Positions 8,756-18,368 of a stretch of 64,000 bases of DNA are shown here, piece by piece. Origin of the DNA: Ostreococcus lucimarinus CCE9901 (lineage: Eukaryota; Chlorophyta; Mamiellophyceae; Mamiellales; Bathycoccaceae). Position 1 is the first letter of the stretch. Every line of letters starts with the position of its first letter. Under the pieces are notes generated by a model. It was not told the DNA's origin, did not search any database, and worked only from the letters and a program-made list of their open reading frames with translations. Position numbers and translations under genes: made by a program. The stretch is taken from assembly GCF_000092065.1 (NCBI RefSeq), contig NC_009370.1, positions 248,001-312,000 of the forward strand, written 5' to 3'.

Positions 8756-9802
8756 TCACAACCCGAGCGATGAATAGTATTTCGCCACTAGTTGGCTCAA
8801 ACGATTGCCATCGGCGCCGCTAAATGTTTCCGCCTTGCGCCCTTCGCAATACACCGCGAACGTGGGCATGGACGAAACGCGCTCGTAACCCGCTATGTCT
8901 TGCGCCGCGTCGACGTCGACTTTGATGAAGTGCGCCGCCGGATACTTGGTCGCGAGCGACGTGAACACCGGCCCAATCATCTTGCAAGGCCCGCACCAGG
9001 TCGCAGTGAAATCCACAAAGACTAATTTCATCGTTTTCGTCAAACGTTGGTACTCCGCCATTTCGGTCACCTCTCGACATCCGGCTTGGACTTGCGGCTT
9101 CTTCAGCGCCGCTCGACATCCGTTCAAACTCGCGACTAAGCTCACATCTCCCGGCAAATCCTCCCACAGCCTCGTGAATACAACATCCGCTTCGGCGTAT
9201 TTCCCTAAAGCCGCCAATGCCGTCGCTTTGCGCAGCGAAGCCTTTTGATACGTTTCGCATCTCGCCAACGCTTCGTTCGCGTCGGCGAGCGCGTCCTCGT
9301 GTTTGCCCGACGCCGACTTACACGCCGCGCGATTACAAAACAACAGACTCGCCCCTGGAACATCGCTTCCACCGTTCGCTAATCCCTCGCTATACGCCTC
9401 GGCCGCGCTCTCGCGATCGCCCGCCTTGAATTTATCGTTGCCGAGCGCTCGCGCCGCCGCCAAGCGTTCCAACTTCCCCTTCGCGAGCGCCTCCGACGAA
9501 TCTCTCAATCCCTCGACCGCCCCGTCCAGCGTCCCCGCGCGCACGAACAACGACTCCAGGCGCGTCTTCGCGCGTTCGTACGACTCGCACGCCGCCCACG
9601 CGCGCGCACAGGCGACGACGGCGTCGTTCAGGTGTTGTCCCAGTCCCATGGCCATCAGCGCCGCCGCGGCGTTGGCGCGCGCTTTCGCGACGTCCAGGGG
9701 CGTCGAGGCGCATTCGGCGGCTTGTTCGTACAGGTCTAGAGCTGATTTAAAGTCGCTATTCTTCAGGGCGTCGTTGCCGCGCGCGCGAAGGTCGGTGGTC
9801 AT
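8756..9802 (-). CDS. TPR-thioredoxin fusion (TTL/TDX type)
   Basis: 348 residues. Residues ~1-235 hold TPR-like helical repeats (for example RARGNDALKNSDFKSALDLYEQAA and LGNDKFKAGDRESAAEAYSEG), and residues ~240-348 are a thioredoxin domain with intact active site WCGPC at 269-273 and the cis-proline segment SSMPTF. Plants have similar cytosolic fusions (TDX, TTL) in which TPRs bind Hsp70/Hsp90 and the thioredoxin domain reduces client disulfides. No targeting peptide is visible, so it is likely cytosolic. The start ATG at 9802 directly precedes the first TPR. Confidence 0.85.
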   Translation of the reverse strand: MTTDLRARGNDALKNSDFKSALDLYEQAAECASTPLDVAKARANAAAALMAMGLGQHLNDAVVACARAWAACESYERAKTRLESLFVRAGTLDGAVEGLRDSSEALAKGKLERLAAARALGNDKFKAGDRESAAEAYSEGLANGGSDVPGASLLFCNRAACKSASGKHEDALADANEALARCETYQKASLRKATALAALGKYAEADVVFTRLWEDLPGDVSLVASLNGCRAALKKPQVQAGCREVTEMAEYQRLTKTMKLVFVDFTATWCGPCKMIGPVFTSLATKYPAAHFIKVDVDAAQDIAGYERVSSMPTFAVYCEGRKAETFSGADGNRLSQLVAKYYSSLGL

Positions 9803-9850
9803 CGCGAGCGGGCGAGTGCGGCGCGAGCGCGGCGCGAGCGAGGAGCGTGC

Positions 9851-10798
9851 TCAGCCATACGGAGAACTTTCTCGCAAGATACGTGTCCACGCTTCTCGGT
9901 TCTTCTCTGCGCACTCGTGCAGGAATTCGTCTCGCTCTCGCGGCGTCATGGCGTCTAGGTACGCTTTGTGGCACTTCTTGCACATGCGCGTGTACGGATG
10001 GTGCCAATAGTACTTGCCGAGATTCGCACGGTACTTCCGCACGCTTCTGTCCGTCCCGCACGCTCGGCACGTCATGCCCTCCGGCGCCGGCGGCGTCGGC
10101 TCGCGACGCTCCATCCAAGCTTTCGATTTACGCCGTCCCGCTGCCTCGGCGCACTGTTTGTCGAACTCCTCTCGTGCCTCGGGCGTCATCGCGTCTAGGT
10201 GCACTTCGTGGCACTTGACGCACATGCGCGTATGCGGACGTTCCCAACAGTACTTGCCGAGATCCGCACGGTACTTCCGCACGTTTCTGTCCGTCCCGCA
10301 CGCTCGGCACGTCATGCCCTCCGGCGCCGGCGGTCTCGGCTCGCGACGCTCCAGCAGAGCTTTCGATTTACGCCGTCCTGTTTCCTCGGCGCACTGTTTG
10401 TCGAACTCCTCTCGTGCCTCGGGCGTCATCGCGCCGACGTGCGCTTCGTGGCACTTGACGCACATGTGCGTGTGCGCACGTCTCCAATAGTACTTGCCGA
10501 GATCCGCACGGTACTTCCGCACGCTTCTGTCCGTCCCGCACGCTCGGCAGGTCATGCCCTCCGGCGCCGGCGGCCTCGTCCCGCCGCCGCCCGACTCCGC
10601 CCTCAAAACGACCGCGCATCGCGCGTCGCTCAGGCACGCCTCCCCCAAACGTCTCGTTATCGTCTCCAGCGCCCCCCGCGCGCCGTCCCGTCCCACCGCG
10701 CGTCGCGCGTCGACGCGCGTTCGCCCGTCCCGACGCCCCCGAGCGCACAATCTCGCGTCGACCGACACCGACGCCGACGCCGCGCGCGCCGCGAGCAT
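9851..10798 (-). CDS. protein with three 80-residue CxxC repeats
   Basis: About 315 residues. After a basic, Ala/Arg-rich N-terminus (~75 residues), three tandem copies of an 80-residue unit follow (about 76-155, 156-235, 236-315). Each unit has PPAPEGMTCRACGTDR, then VRKYRA-LGKY-W, then an MC-KC pair, then an amphipathic helix around MTPEAREEF with another Cys. Two CxxC knuckles per unit suggest one zinc site per unit (inference). No known family was recognised; motif density suggests nucleic-acid or protein binding. Start at 10798 is preferred; ATG 10966 would extend into the divergent WW gene's promoter. Confidence 0.7.
   Translation of the reverse strand: MLAARAASASVSVDARLCARGRRDGRTRVDARRAVGRDGARGALETITRRLGEACLSDARCAVVLRAESGGGGTRPPAPEGMTCRACGTDRSVRKYRADLGKYYWRRAHTHMCVKCHEAHVGAMTPEAREEFDKQCAEETGRRKSKALLERREPRPPAPEGMTCRACGTDRNVRKYRADLGKYCWERPHTRMCVKCHEVHLDAMTPEAREEFDKQCAEAAGRRKSKAWMERREPTPPAPEGMTCRACGTDRSVRKYRANLGKYYWHHPYTRMCKKCHKAYLDAMTPRERDEFLHECAEKNREAWTRILRESSPYG
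9860..10579 (-). repeat. three tandem 240-bp direct repeats
   Basis: Copies are spaced exactly 240 bases apart, with blocks at about 10041-10090, 10281-10330 and 10521-10570 nearly identical. Unit boundaries are approximate. High DNA identity points to recent duplication or ongoing homogenisation. Confidence 0.85.
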
Positions 10799-10992
10799 CG
10801 CTCCCGTCGCGCTCGACCGCGCGCGGCGTAATTTACCGAACCGCGCGGCGCGCGCGCGTCGCGCCGCGCGTCGCCCCGCGTCGCGCCGCGTCGCGATCTG
10901 CGTCCGTCGCCTTCGTGCGTTTTCGACGTTTTCACCGAAAACACCCGGTCGATGCGATGTCCGCACAGATCGTCGCGTCGCCGCGCCGCGCG

Positions 10993-11574
10993 ATGTCCGT
11001 CCTGCGCGCCCTCGCGCGGCGCGCGCGCGCGCGCGCGCCTTCGCCGCGCGCCGCCGCGCTCGCGACGCGCGCGCGGGCGCCGCCGCCGCCGATGACGTCC
11101 GTCGACGCGCTCTGGGAGGAGGTTCGCGACGCGCGCAGCGGACAGATTTACTACTGGCAGACGGAGACCGACGAGACGACGCCGCTCGGCGCGCCTCGGC
11201 CGACGACGTACAGCGCGCTCGACCCGACGATGCCGGCGCCGACGCGATCGGGGACGCGCGCGCCGCCGCCGTCGCGAGATCTCGGCGCGGCGGGAGGGTC
11301 GGCGGCGGGCGGATTCGGGTCGATGATCGCGCAGGGCGCGGCGTGGGGGATGGGGAGCTCGTTGGGACACCGCGCGATCGGAGGGATGTTCGGGTACGGC
11401 GGGTACGGCGGCGTCGGCGGGGTCGGCGGCGGCGAGGGCGCGATCGGGGAGGCGGGAGGGACGGAGGCGCCGGCGCCGCCGGATTTCGGCGCGAGCGAGT
11501 TCGACGACGACGACGGATTCGGCGACGGTGGATCCGACGGTGGATCGTTGTTTGATTTCTTTTCCGAAGACTGA
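10993..11574 (+). CDS. WW-like domain, glycine-rich protein, probably mitochondrial
   Basis: About 193 residues. The first ~30 residues (MSVLRALARRARAR...) have the Arg/Ala/Ser composition of a mitochondrial presequence. A WW-like domain follows near residues 40-65: first Trp, EVRD, then SGQIYYWQ and TDETTPLG. The second hallmark Trp is missing. A glycine-rich hydrophobic stretch (FGSMIAQGAAWGMGSSLGHR) and an acidic, glycine-rich C-terminus with Phe/Asp end complete it. The middle resembles the Gly-rich segment of CHCHD2-like mitochondrial proteins, but without the twin CX9C. Upstream in-frame ATGs at 10915 and 10957 are alternatives. Confidence 0.65.
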   Translation: MSVLRALARRARARAPSPRAAALATRARAPPPPMTSVDALWEEVRDARSGQIYYWQTETDETTPLGAPRPTTYSALDPTMPAPTRSGTRAPPPSRDLGAAGGSAAGGFGSMIAQGAAWGMGSSLGHRAIGGMFGYGGYGGVGGVGGGEGAIGEAGGTEAPAPPDFGASEFDDDDGFGDGGSDGGSLFDFFSED

Positions 11575-11596
11575 GCGCGCGCGCGATCGCGCGCGA

Positions 11597-11601
11597 TGTA
11601 A
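11597..11601 (+). terminator. TGTAA poly(A) signal of WW gene
   Basis: TGTAA 23 bases past the stop, directly after a GCGCGC-GATC-GCGCGC palindrome. Confidence 0.4.
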
Positions 11602-11640
11602 TTTTGAGGCTGGGTGATTTTGTTCGTTTCGTCTTCGGCG

Positions 11641-11645
11641 TTACA
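11641..11645 (-). terminator. TGTAA poly(A) signal, minus strand
   Basis: TTACA on the plus strand, about 50 bases past the stop of the minus-strand gene ending at 11696. Confidence 0.3.
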
Positions 11646-11695
11646 AATTTCCTTCGCGAGCGCGAGGCGGCGGCGCGATCTTTCGGGTCGTTCGC

Positions 11696-12328
11696 TCACG
11701 CGCCTTCCCCCGCGGTCGTCTCCACCGCGCCTTCGGTCGCCGCCTCGGCCGATGTGGCCTCGACGACCTCCTCGCGCGTCGTCTCCGACGTCTTCTCCGC
11801 GTCTCTCCGCGGCGACGCCGCCGCCGCTTCCTTCGCCGCCGCCGCCTCGTCCTCCGCCATTTTCTCTTCAATCCACCGTTTCAGCGTCCCGCTCCCGAAT
11901 CCGTACGCGCCCGGTAATTTCACGTAATCTCTCGTCTGCTGTGCCGGTTCCTTGCCCCAGTGTTTCGGGAATCGCGCCATCCACGGCGCGTCGCTTCGTC
12001 GCCACTTGACGTACGCGTACTTGTCGTTTCGCTTCGTCCCGTCCTCGTTCTTCAGCGGCGTCCCGTGCTCGTACTTCGTCCCGCGCGCGTCGCCGAACAT
12101 GTTCACCTCGTCTCGCTGGGCGTACAACCACGCGTCGATCAGGCTCTTCTCCTCGAGCGAGACGGCTTTCGGGTTTTTGAGATGATGAAACTTTAGGATG
12201 TCGGTTTTGATCACCGAGACTTGGGTGAGTTTGCTCGCCGCTTTCGCGAATTTGCGCGCGTTGGAGCCGGTGGCGTTGAGCGCGAGAAACGCGCCCGCGA
12301 CGGCGACGACGAGGGCGGGGATTTTCAT
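11696..12328 (-). CDS. unknown secreted or membrane-anchored protein
   Basis: 210 residues. The N-terminus MKIPALVVAVAGAFLALNA is a clear hydrophobic signal or anchor. The central region has a helix (AVSLEEKSLIDAWLYAQRDE) leading into NMFGDARGTKYEHGTPL, then DKYAYVKWRR and PWMARFPKHWG. The C-terminal ~60 residues are Ala/Glu/Thr-rich and low complexity. The family was not recognised. The strong central motif surrounded by variable ends suggests a real conserved domain. The stop lies 122 bases from that of the WW gene, which is convergent. Confidence 0.6.
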   Translation of the reverse strand: MKIPALVVAVAGAFLALNATGSNARKFAKAASKLTQVSVIKTDILKFHHLKNPKAVSLEEKSLIDAWLYAQRDEVNMFGDARGTKYEHGTPLKNEDGTKRNDKYAYVKWRRSDAPWMARFPKHWGKEPAQQTRDYVKLPGAYGFGSGTLKRWIEEKMAEDEAAAAKEAAAASPRRDAEKTSETTREEVVEATSAEAATEGAVETTAGEGA

Positions 12329-12593
12329 GGCGCGCGAGGCGAGGCGCGCGACGCGGAATGCGGAACGAGGAAAGTGCGAGGCTGGACGAGGACGGCGGCG
12401 TCGGGACGCGACGCGAGATCGACGACGACGACGACGACGACGCGCGTCGACGCGAAAAAGGTTCTTCGTGATGATGAGAGTACATGCGTTGACATCGGTT
12501 ACGCGAGGATTCGTCGGTGCGCCGAGGCGGCGGCGCGTCGTCGTTCTCTTCGTCGTCGTTCTAATAATCGTACGGTTGGCGCCGAGCCGTCGA

Positions 12594-13607
12594 TCACGTC
12601 GCCTTCTTCGAGCGCTTGGACGCGCCAGCCCCGGACGCGGGCGCGGCGGTCGACGCCTCTTGTTTTGCCGCGCTGCGTTCGGCGGCGGCGTCGCGTTTTT
12701 CGCGCTTCATGCCCTTCATCTTCGCCGCGCCGAGCGCCTCTAATCCGGTTTGCTTTTCCACGTACAGGCGACCCACCTTGCCCTCCAACATGTCGTGCGA
12801 CACGTTCTTTTGCTTTTTCGCCACGCGAGCTCGTTGGTAGGCCTCGCGTTTGACGTCCGGTGGCGCCTCGCGGTGACGTCCGCACGTGAAATCAAAACTA
12901 GGTCCCATCTCGGCGAGCTCGATCAAAGGCAACCGCGTGCCGGATTTCTTATACTTGATCGCGTACTGTCGAAACATCACGATCGGTGGTCCCCCGGGAT
13001 TAGCCAACGCCGTGCACACGATCGCCCGATCGATTCCTTTCAAATTTATCCTATCCACCACTCGTCCTCGAAATATATCGCTCATCACGTTTTTCACCAG
13101 TCGCAACCCGTCGTGCGTCTCGAAATCCTCCCCTTGAAAGCACAAGCACGGCTTACTTCCAGCCACCGCGTGCTTTCCCTCGCCCCCGAACGATTGCATC
13201 GACTTATAATTCCTCACCAACATCTCCACGCAATCGAACAGGTGATATTCAAAGAATCTGCCCGCCGTCAAGCAGTTCGGTCTCTTCTTTTGGTGCGTCC
13301 CGAGCAGAAACGCCCCCGCGTCCGCCTTCTTGGCGAAGAATTCCAGCGACGTCTCCCCCCCGCCCTCGAACGGACGTACCCCTGGGTTCTTTCGCGTCAT
13401 CTTGTGCGCCTCTTGGCCCTTGGTTCGCGCCAGGTCGGCGAGGAGACGCTTCAAAACTTCGGAACTGTTTTGCCCGTGCAGACACAGGGTGGTTTTGCCA
13501 GCCTTTTCGACCTTTTTCGGCGCGCGCGCGAGCAACGCGCGCTTGCCCGCGGTCGTGGACGCGCGTTTGATCTCCATTTTGCTCTCCATCGCGGCGCTGT
13601 CCGCCAT
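12594..13607 (-). CDS. RPF2: ribosome production factor 2, Brix domain
   Basis: 337 residues. Matches RPF2: basic N-terminus, then KTTLCLHGQNSSEVLKRLLADL, KKRPNCLTAGR, FDCVEMLVRNYKSM, and late-domain FRQYAIKYKKSGTRLPLIELAEMGP with FDFTCGRH. The C-terminus is Lys/Ala-rich like nucleolar proteins. RPF2 with RRS1 brings the 5S RNP (5S rRNA, uL18, uL5) into pre-60S particles. Length is near the family norm. ATG 13607 gives MADSAAMESKMEIKR, typical of the N-terminus. It is tandem with the upstream gene start at 12328 and the downstream gyrase gene. Confidence 0.9.
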   Translation of the reverse strand: MADSAAMESKMEIKRASTTAGKRALLARAPKKVEKAGKTTLCLHGQNSSEVLKRLLADLARTKGQEAHKMTRKNPGVRPFEGGGETSLEFFAKKADAGAFLLGTHQKKRPNCLTAGRFFEYHLFDCVEMLVRNYKSMQSFGGEGKHAVAGSKPCLCFQGEDFETHDGLRLVKNVMSDIFRGRVVDRINLKGIDRAIVCTALANPGGPPIVMFRQYAIKYKKSGTRLPLIELAEMGPSFDFTCGRHREAPPDVKREAYQRARVAKKQKNVSHDMLEGKVGRLYVEKQTGLEALGAAKMKGMKREKRDAAAERSAAKQEASTAAPASGAGASKRSKKAT

Positions 13608-13783
13608 GGCGGCCGTGCGCGGGCGAAAAGTGAGGTTCGTGGACGATGCGAACGCGCGTGGCGGCGGCGGCTGAAATTTGGCCTCGAGCCAGACGCGAGG
13701 TAGAACGACGACGAGAGCGACGCGCGACGACGCGTGGACGCCGGGACTTGGGAAAATACGTTAATAATAATACAACACTCGCG

Positions 13784-16630
13784 TCACGCGAGCTCGCTCG
13801 CGACTTCGCTCGGGAGTAAATTGGCGGATTTCAGGGCGTCCGTGGCGTCGAGCTTGATGATGGCGGCGCCCAGAGCCAAGGGATCCGAGCGCTTGGGTAA
13901 ATCGTTGACGGCGATGCGGTTGGAGATTCCGCCCGTGGTGGAGAGCAATACTTCATCCGTGACGTCGTCGCCGATGCGGTCGACGAGAGTGATGGTGGCC
14001 AGGGCGTCGTCGTCACCCTTTTTGAATTTCATGCACATGACGCCCGAGCGACCGCGGCCGAGCAGGCGGTACGAGTTCGCGGCGACCACTTTGCCTTTAC
14101 CTTTCTTCGTCGTAAATAAGATAAACGGACCGAATTCTTCGCTCGCGGACACCATGCGTTCACCTGGGACGATAGCCATACCGACAGTTTTCGGCGGCAA
14201 AAGTTCGCCGTCGTCTTCGTCGTCGTCTTCGTCGTCGCCCGCGTCTTCGACGACGGCTTCTGCCACCTTCTTCTCGCCCATGGTTTTGATGCCCGAGATT
14301 GGCCTGCACGCCGACTTCACGACTCGGAAGTCTCCGACACGGCAGTGAAGGATGAGCCCTTTTCCAGCTTTCCCGGTGCCTGTGATGAAGAGATGGTCGG
14401 ACGTGCGCGCGAACATCACTTGCTGCAACCTATCGCCCTTGTCGAGCGTGATCACCTTCTTACCCTTGTGCCCGAGCATGGACGCCGCGGACGCCACGGA
14501 TACCTTACCTTGGCTTGTTAACATCACCACCACTTGGTCGTCCGCTACTTCACCCTGTTTCATGTTCGTCGACAACATGGCGGTGACGTTTTGGTTGCGC
14601 TTTGCGAACGTGTTCAACAGACTGGTCGCTGGAACTCCTATCGTGTTCAGTTCGGATTGCGGAATCGCCTTCGCACTGAGCTTTTGGACTCGCCCTCGAT
14701 CGGAGAAGAATAATATTTGATCGCTGTCTTTGCAGTGCATGGCTTTGGAAAGCTCATCGTTGGCGCGGAGCTTGCTCATGCGCTTCCCTCGAGTGCCTCG
14801 ATTCTGCGCGCCAAAGTTCTTCGGGCAGATGCGCTTGACGTATCCACGCTCAGAGAGGGTCAAAATATTATCCTTTGGTGGCGAATCGTCTTCGACGCCG
14901 CTTAAAGATTCGATTTGCTCGACGGACGTACGTCGAGGACGCGCGAATGCCTCTTTCGCCTCCATCGCCTCTTGCACGAGGACGTCGATGACCTTTGACT
15001 TGTTGCTCAACAAACCTTGGAAGTGTGCGATCTGCTCGTTCAACTCCTTGAGCTCGGCGTCTAACTTATCCGCCTCGAGTCCGGTTAATCGACGAAGCGG
15101 CATGGCGAGAATCGAGTCGGCTTGGATGTCGGACAAACCGTGCGATTCGCGCAACTTTTTCGACGCCGACGGGCCGTCTTTCGATTTTCGGATAATCTTC
15201 ACCACTCCATCCGCGTCGGCGAGCACGATCGAGAAGCCTTCAACGAGATGCTTGCGATCTTGCGCCTTTGAGAGCATAAATCTCGTCCGTCGCTCGATCG
15301 TATCGACGCGAAACTTGATGAACTCGTCGAGAATCTGGCGAAGAGGCATCACCGTCGGCTTGTTGTCTATGAGCGCGACGTTGTTCACAAAAAACTTCAC
15401 TTCGAGCTTCGTCTTGGCGTAAAGCTCCTCCAGCACGCTCGCTGCATCATATCCACGCTTAATCTCGATCACGACGCGCATGCCATCGCGATCGCTTTCG
15501 TCGCGAATATCACTGATGCCGTCGATGGTGCGCCCGTTGACGTGGTCGGCGATTTGTTCCACCAACCTCGCCTTGTTGGTTTGGTAAGGAATCTCGCTGA
15601 TCACCACCGCGTCCTTATCCAGCGAACCGCGCGCCGCCGACACGCGCTCGATCGTCGCCCGCCCGCGAAGCGTCACCCCGCCCTTGCCGGTTTCGTAAAT
15701 TTCCTTCATCCCGCTCTTATTCGTCACCACCCCGCCCGTGGGGAAATCCGGCGCCGGCAGCAACGCCATGAGTTCGTCCAACGAGCAATCCGGGTTTTTC
15801 GCCAGCGCGCACAGCGCATCGACAGACTCACCGAGATTATGCGGCGCCATGTTCGTCGCCACCGCCACCGCGATCCCACTCGAGCCGTTGATCAAAAGAT
15901 TCGGCACCCGCGCCGGCAGCACCTCCGGCTCCGTTTGACTCCCGTCAAACGTCTCCGTGAAATTCACGCACTCGTTCCCGATGTCCGCCAACAACCCCTT
16001 CTCCGCCAACTTATTCAATCGGCACTCCGTGTAACGCATCGCCGCCGGCGGATCGTCGTCCAACGACCCAAAGTTCCCGTGTCCGTCCACCAACGGCGCC
16101 GACATCGAAAAATCTTGCGCCAACCGCACCAGCGCCTCGTACACCGATCCGTCCCCGTGCGGGTGATACTTCCCCAGCACGTCTCCCACCACTCTCGCGC
16201 ACTTTCGGTGCGGTTTATCCGCCCGCAATCCCAGCTCGTGCATGCCGTACAGGATCCTTCGATGCACCGGCTTCAGCCCGTCGCGCGCGTCCGGCAGCGC
16301 TCGCCCCACGATCACGCTCATCGCGTACGACAGGTACGACGTCTTCGCCTCGCTCGCCAGTTCAACGTCGATGATCTTCTCCTCCGCGCTTCCCGTCGCC
16401 GTCGCGTACGTTCGCGTCGCGCGTCGCGCCGTCGCGCGCGTCGTTCGCGTCGTCGTCGGTTTGAAATTTGAACCCATCGCGCGTCTTCGCCAACTTCTCT
16501 CGCGCGCGTCGCGCGTCGTCGCGCCTCGCGCCCGCGCGACGTCGCGCGCGGTCGTCGCCATCGCTCGACACGCGCGCGCGACGACGGACGCGCTCGAAGC
16601 GCCGAACGACCGCGCGCTCCGCGTCAACAT
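13784..16630 (-). CDS. GYRA: DNA gyrase subunit A, organellar
   Basis: About 948 residues. Residues 1-80 are an Arg/Thr/Ala-rich targeting peptide. The winged-helix and tower domains follow ([42 protein letters not shown]), with catalytic Tyr200 in [10 protein letters not shown], which forms the 5' phosphotyrosyl bond. The C-terminal beta-pinwheel has a plant/cyanobacterial-type GyrA box variant (QNRGTRGKR). Bacterial-type gyrase in plants acts in plastids and mitochondria, with GyrB encoded elsewhere. An acidic insert ([11 protein letters not shown]) sits within the C-terminal domain. Start at 16630 ([10 protein letters not shown]) avoids overlap with the divergent LAS1 gene. Confidence 0.9.
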   Translation of the reverse strand: MLTRSARSFGASSASVVARACRAMATTARDVARARGATTRDARERSWRRRAMGSNFKPTTTRTTRATARRATRTYATATGSAEEKIIDVELASEAKTSYLSYAMSVIVGRALPDARDGLKPVHRRILYGMHELGLRADKPHRKCARVVGDVLGKYHPHGDGSVYEALVRLAQDFSMSAPLVDGHGNFGSLDDDPPAAMRYTECRLNKLAEKGLLADIGNECVNFTETFDGSQTEPEVLPARVPNLLINGSSGIAVAVATNMAPHNLGESVDALCALAKNPDCSLDELMALLPAPDFPTGGVVTNKSGMKEIYETGKGGVTLRGRATIERVSAARGSLDKDAVVISEIPYQTNKARLVEQIADHVNGRTIDGISDIRDESDRDGMRVVIEIKRGYDAASVLEELYAKTKLEVKFFVNNVALIDNKPTVMPLRQILDEFIKFRVDTIERRTRFMLSKAQDRKHLVEGFSIVLADADGVVKIIRKSKDGPSASKKLRESHGLSDIQADSILAMPLRRLTGLEADKLDAELKELNEQIAHFQGLLSNKSKVIDVLVQEAMEAKEAFARPRRTSVEQIESLSGVEDDSPPKDNILTLSERGYVKRICPKNFGAQNRGTRGKRMSKLRANDELSKAMHCKDSDQILFFSDRGRVQKLSAKAIPQSELNTIGVPATSLLNTFAKRNQNVTAMLSTNMKQGEVADDQVVVMLTSQGKVSVASAASMLGHKGKKVITLDKGDRLQQVMFARTSDHLFITGTGKAGKGLILHCRVGDFRVVKSACRPISGIKTMGEKKVAEAVVEDAGDDEDDDEDDGELLPPKTVGMAIVPGERMVSASEEFGPFILFTTKKGKGKVVAANSYRLLGRGRSGVMCMKFKKGDDDALATITLVDRIGDDVTDEVLLSTTGGISNRIAVNDLPKRSDPLALGAAIIKLDATDALKSANLLPSEVASELA

Positions 16631-16675
16631 GCACCGCGGCGCGCAGTGCGGCGTCAGAGCGCGCCGCGGCGCGCC
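16631..16675. promoter_or_regulatory. divergent spacer GYRA / LAS1 (45 bp)
   Basis: Two start codons face away from each other across 45 bases. GC-rich, with no recognised element. Confidence 0.35.
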
Positions 16676-18331
16676 ATGAGCGCGCGCCTGCAGCCGTGGG
16701 CGAGCGTCCGGGAGTGGCGCGACGTCCGCGACGCGCTCGCGCGCGCGACGGAGGACGAGGCGCGCGGCGACGGCGCGCGACGCGGCGCCGCCGGGGACGT
16801 CGAAATCGACGCCGCGCTCGGCGTCGTGCGCGCGTGGCGCGCGCGCGGGCGCGCGCCGCTCGCCGCGGACGTCACCGCGATGCTCGTGCGCGCGTCGCGC
16901 GCGCGCGAGGGCGTCGATCGAGGCGACGCGGACGCGGCGCGGTCGGCGACGGCGATGACGCTCGCGAGACTGGTGAACGGCGTCGTCGACCCGAAGCAAA
17001 AGGGACGGTACGCCGCGCCGATCGCGACGCTGGCGCGAGAGGTGGGACTGCCGCGATTTTTAGTGGATCTGCGACACGAGTGCGCGCACGGGACGATGCC
17101 GAGCGCGGGAGCGCTGCGGAGGGGCGCGCGGCGAGCGTTGGCGTGGTGTCGACGATGGTATTGGGACGAACAGGCGCGGGCGTTCGACGCGGCGTTCGAA
17201 CGCGTGCGGGGATGCGTGCGAGCGATGTGCGCGTGCGAAAAAGACGCGAGAGGGCTGCGGGCGCGGGAGGGACGGGGCGCGGTGGAGTCGTCGAGCGAGG
17301 AGATGGACGAGGACGGGGCGAGCGAGGGCGAAAACGCGGGACGGGAGAGCGAGGGCGGGACGTCGTTTAAGGACGTGCGAGAACGACGACGACGGGCGAT
17401 CGGAACGTTGAGCAGCGTGTGTCCGAAGGGCGCGGCGCACGTCGTGGCGGAGGCGTTGCTCGACGGGGGGTGGCTCCGCGTCGTGGAGGACGAGACGGCG
17501 AGCGACGTCGACGACGCCGACGAAGCGACGTTTCGCGCGAGCGCGGAAGATTGGCGGCCGACGCTCGAGCGACTGTGTCAGAAATGGACCGGTTTGTTCG
17601 CGTATCTGTTCGACGCCGCGATTCGAGGCGAGAAACCGGGAAACGATGTGGGGTTTCAAACTTTGTTGAGCGTCGCGGCGAGCGGCGACTTCGCCGCGAA
17701 CGGCGATCAGCGCGTCGCCGCGTTCCACGCGTGCAAACGCGCGCTCGCGAGCGTGCACGAAGACGATTGGAGCGATGACCCGGCGGTGGCGAAGAGAACG
17801 ATCCGGACGCTGCAAAAAATTGCCGGCGTGTCAAAGGATGAAATCAAATCCGCGTCGCGTCGCGGCGCGGCGCCCGCGGACGCGCTCGCGAGCGCGAGAG
17901 CCGACATCGAGGCGCTTCGCGCGACGCTTCAGTCCGGTCGTAAACGCAAGCGCGATTCGCGCTGGGAACGGGCGGAAGATTGGACGCCGTCACCCATAGG
18001 CGTCGTCGCGGGCGTCTCGGCGCGCGCGTTGGTCGACGTCGCGCCGTCGTCGCGAACGATTCGCGTCACATCCGGTGTCAGCGCGTCGAGCGACGCGGGG
18101 TATCGAAGCGCCACGAAATCGGCGACGTATCCACGCGGCGACGACGGTGACGACGACGACGCCGCCGACGACGACGAGGACGAAAACGACGACGAGGACG
18201 AAAACGACGACGGCGGCGAACCGTCCGAACGCGTCGGCGTCGCCGCCGCGCTCAACGTCGCCGGCGGTCGCGTGGAGCTCTCAAAATCGCAAGCCGCCGC
18301 CGTGGCGGCGTCTGTGGCGTGTCTGCTTTAG
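16676..18331 (+). CDS. LAS1: LAS1-like pre-rRNA endonuclease
   Basis: About 551 residues. The N-terminal HEPN domain shows W-x-x-VREWRDV, a helix with [15 protein letters not shown], and the catalytic motif [12 protein letters not shown]: Arg133 and His138 fit the HEPN R-x4-H nuclease signature, followed by the LAS1-typical WYW stretch ([10 protein letters not shown]). LAS1 with the GRC3 kinase cleaves ITS2 of pre-rRNA. The second half is less conserved, with an acidic run ([20 protein letters not shown]) near residue 490. Start: ATG 16676 ([14 protein letters not shown]) matches the family N-terminus. Confidence 0.85.
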   Translation: MSARLQPWASVREWRDVRDALARATEDEARGDGARRGAAGDVEIDAALGVVRAWRARGRAPLAADVTAMLVRASRAREGVDRGDADAARSATAMTLARLVNGVVDPKQKGRYAAPIATLAREVGLPRFLVDLRHECAHGTMPSAGALRRGARRALAWCRRWYWDEQARAFDAAFERVRGCVRAMCACEKDARGLRAREGRGAVESSSEEMDEDGASEGENAGRESEGGTSFKDVRERRRRAIGTLSSVCPKGAAHVVAEALLDGGWLRVVEDETASDVDDADEATFRASAEDWRPTLERLCQKWTGLFAYLFDAAIRGEKPGNDVGFQTLLSVAASGDFAANGDQRVAAFHACKRALASVHEDDWSDDPAVAKRTIRTLQKIAGVSKDEIKSASRRGAAPADALASARADIEALRATLQSGRKRKRDSRWERAEDWTPSPIGVVAGVSARALVDVAPSSRTIRVTSGVSASSDAGYRSATKSATYPRGDDGDDDDAADDDEDENDDEDENDDGGEPSERVGVAAALNVAGGRVELSKSQAAAVAASVACLL

Positions 18332-18340
18332 CGCATAGCC

Positions 18341-18345
18341 TGTAA
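18341..18345 (+). terminator. TGTAA poly(A) signal of LAS1
   Basis: TGTAA 10 bases past the stop, between convergent LAS1 and METTL26. Confidence 0.4.
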
Positions 18346-18368
18346 TTCTTAAAATTAATTGTTGTACT

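Noticed and set aside
15542-16471. 309-residue plus-strand frame inside gyrase A
   Set aside because: His/Arg-rich shadow of the gyrase frame.
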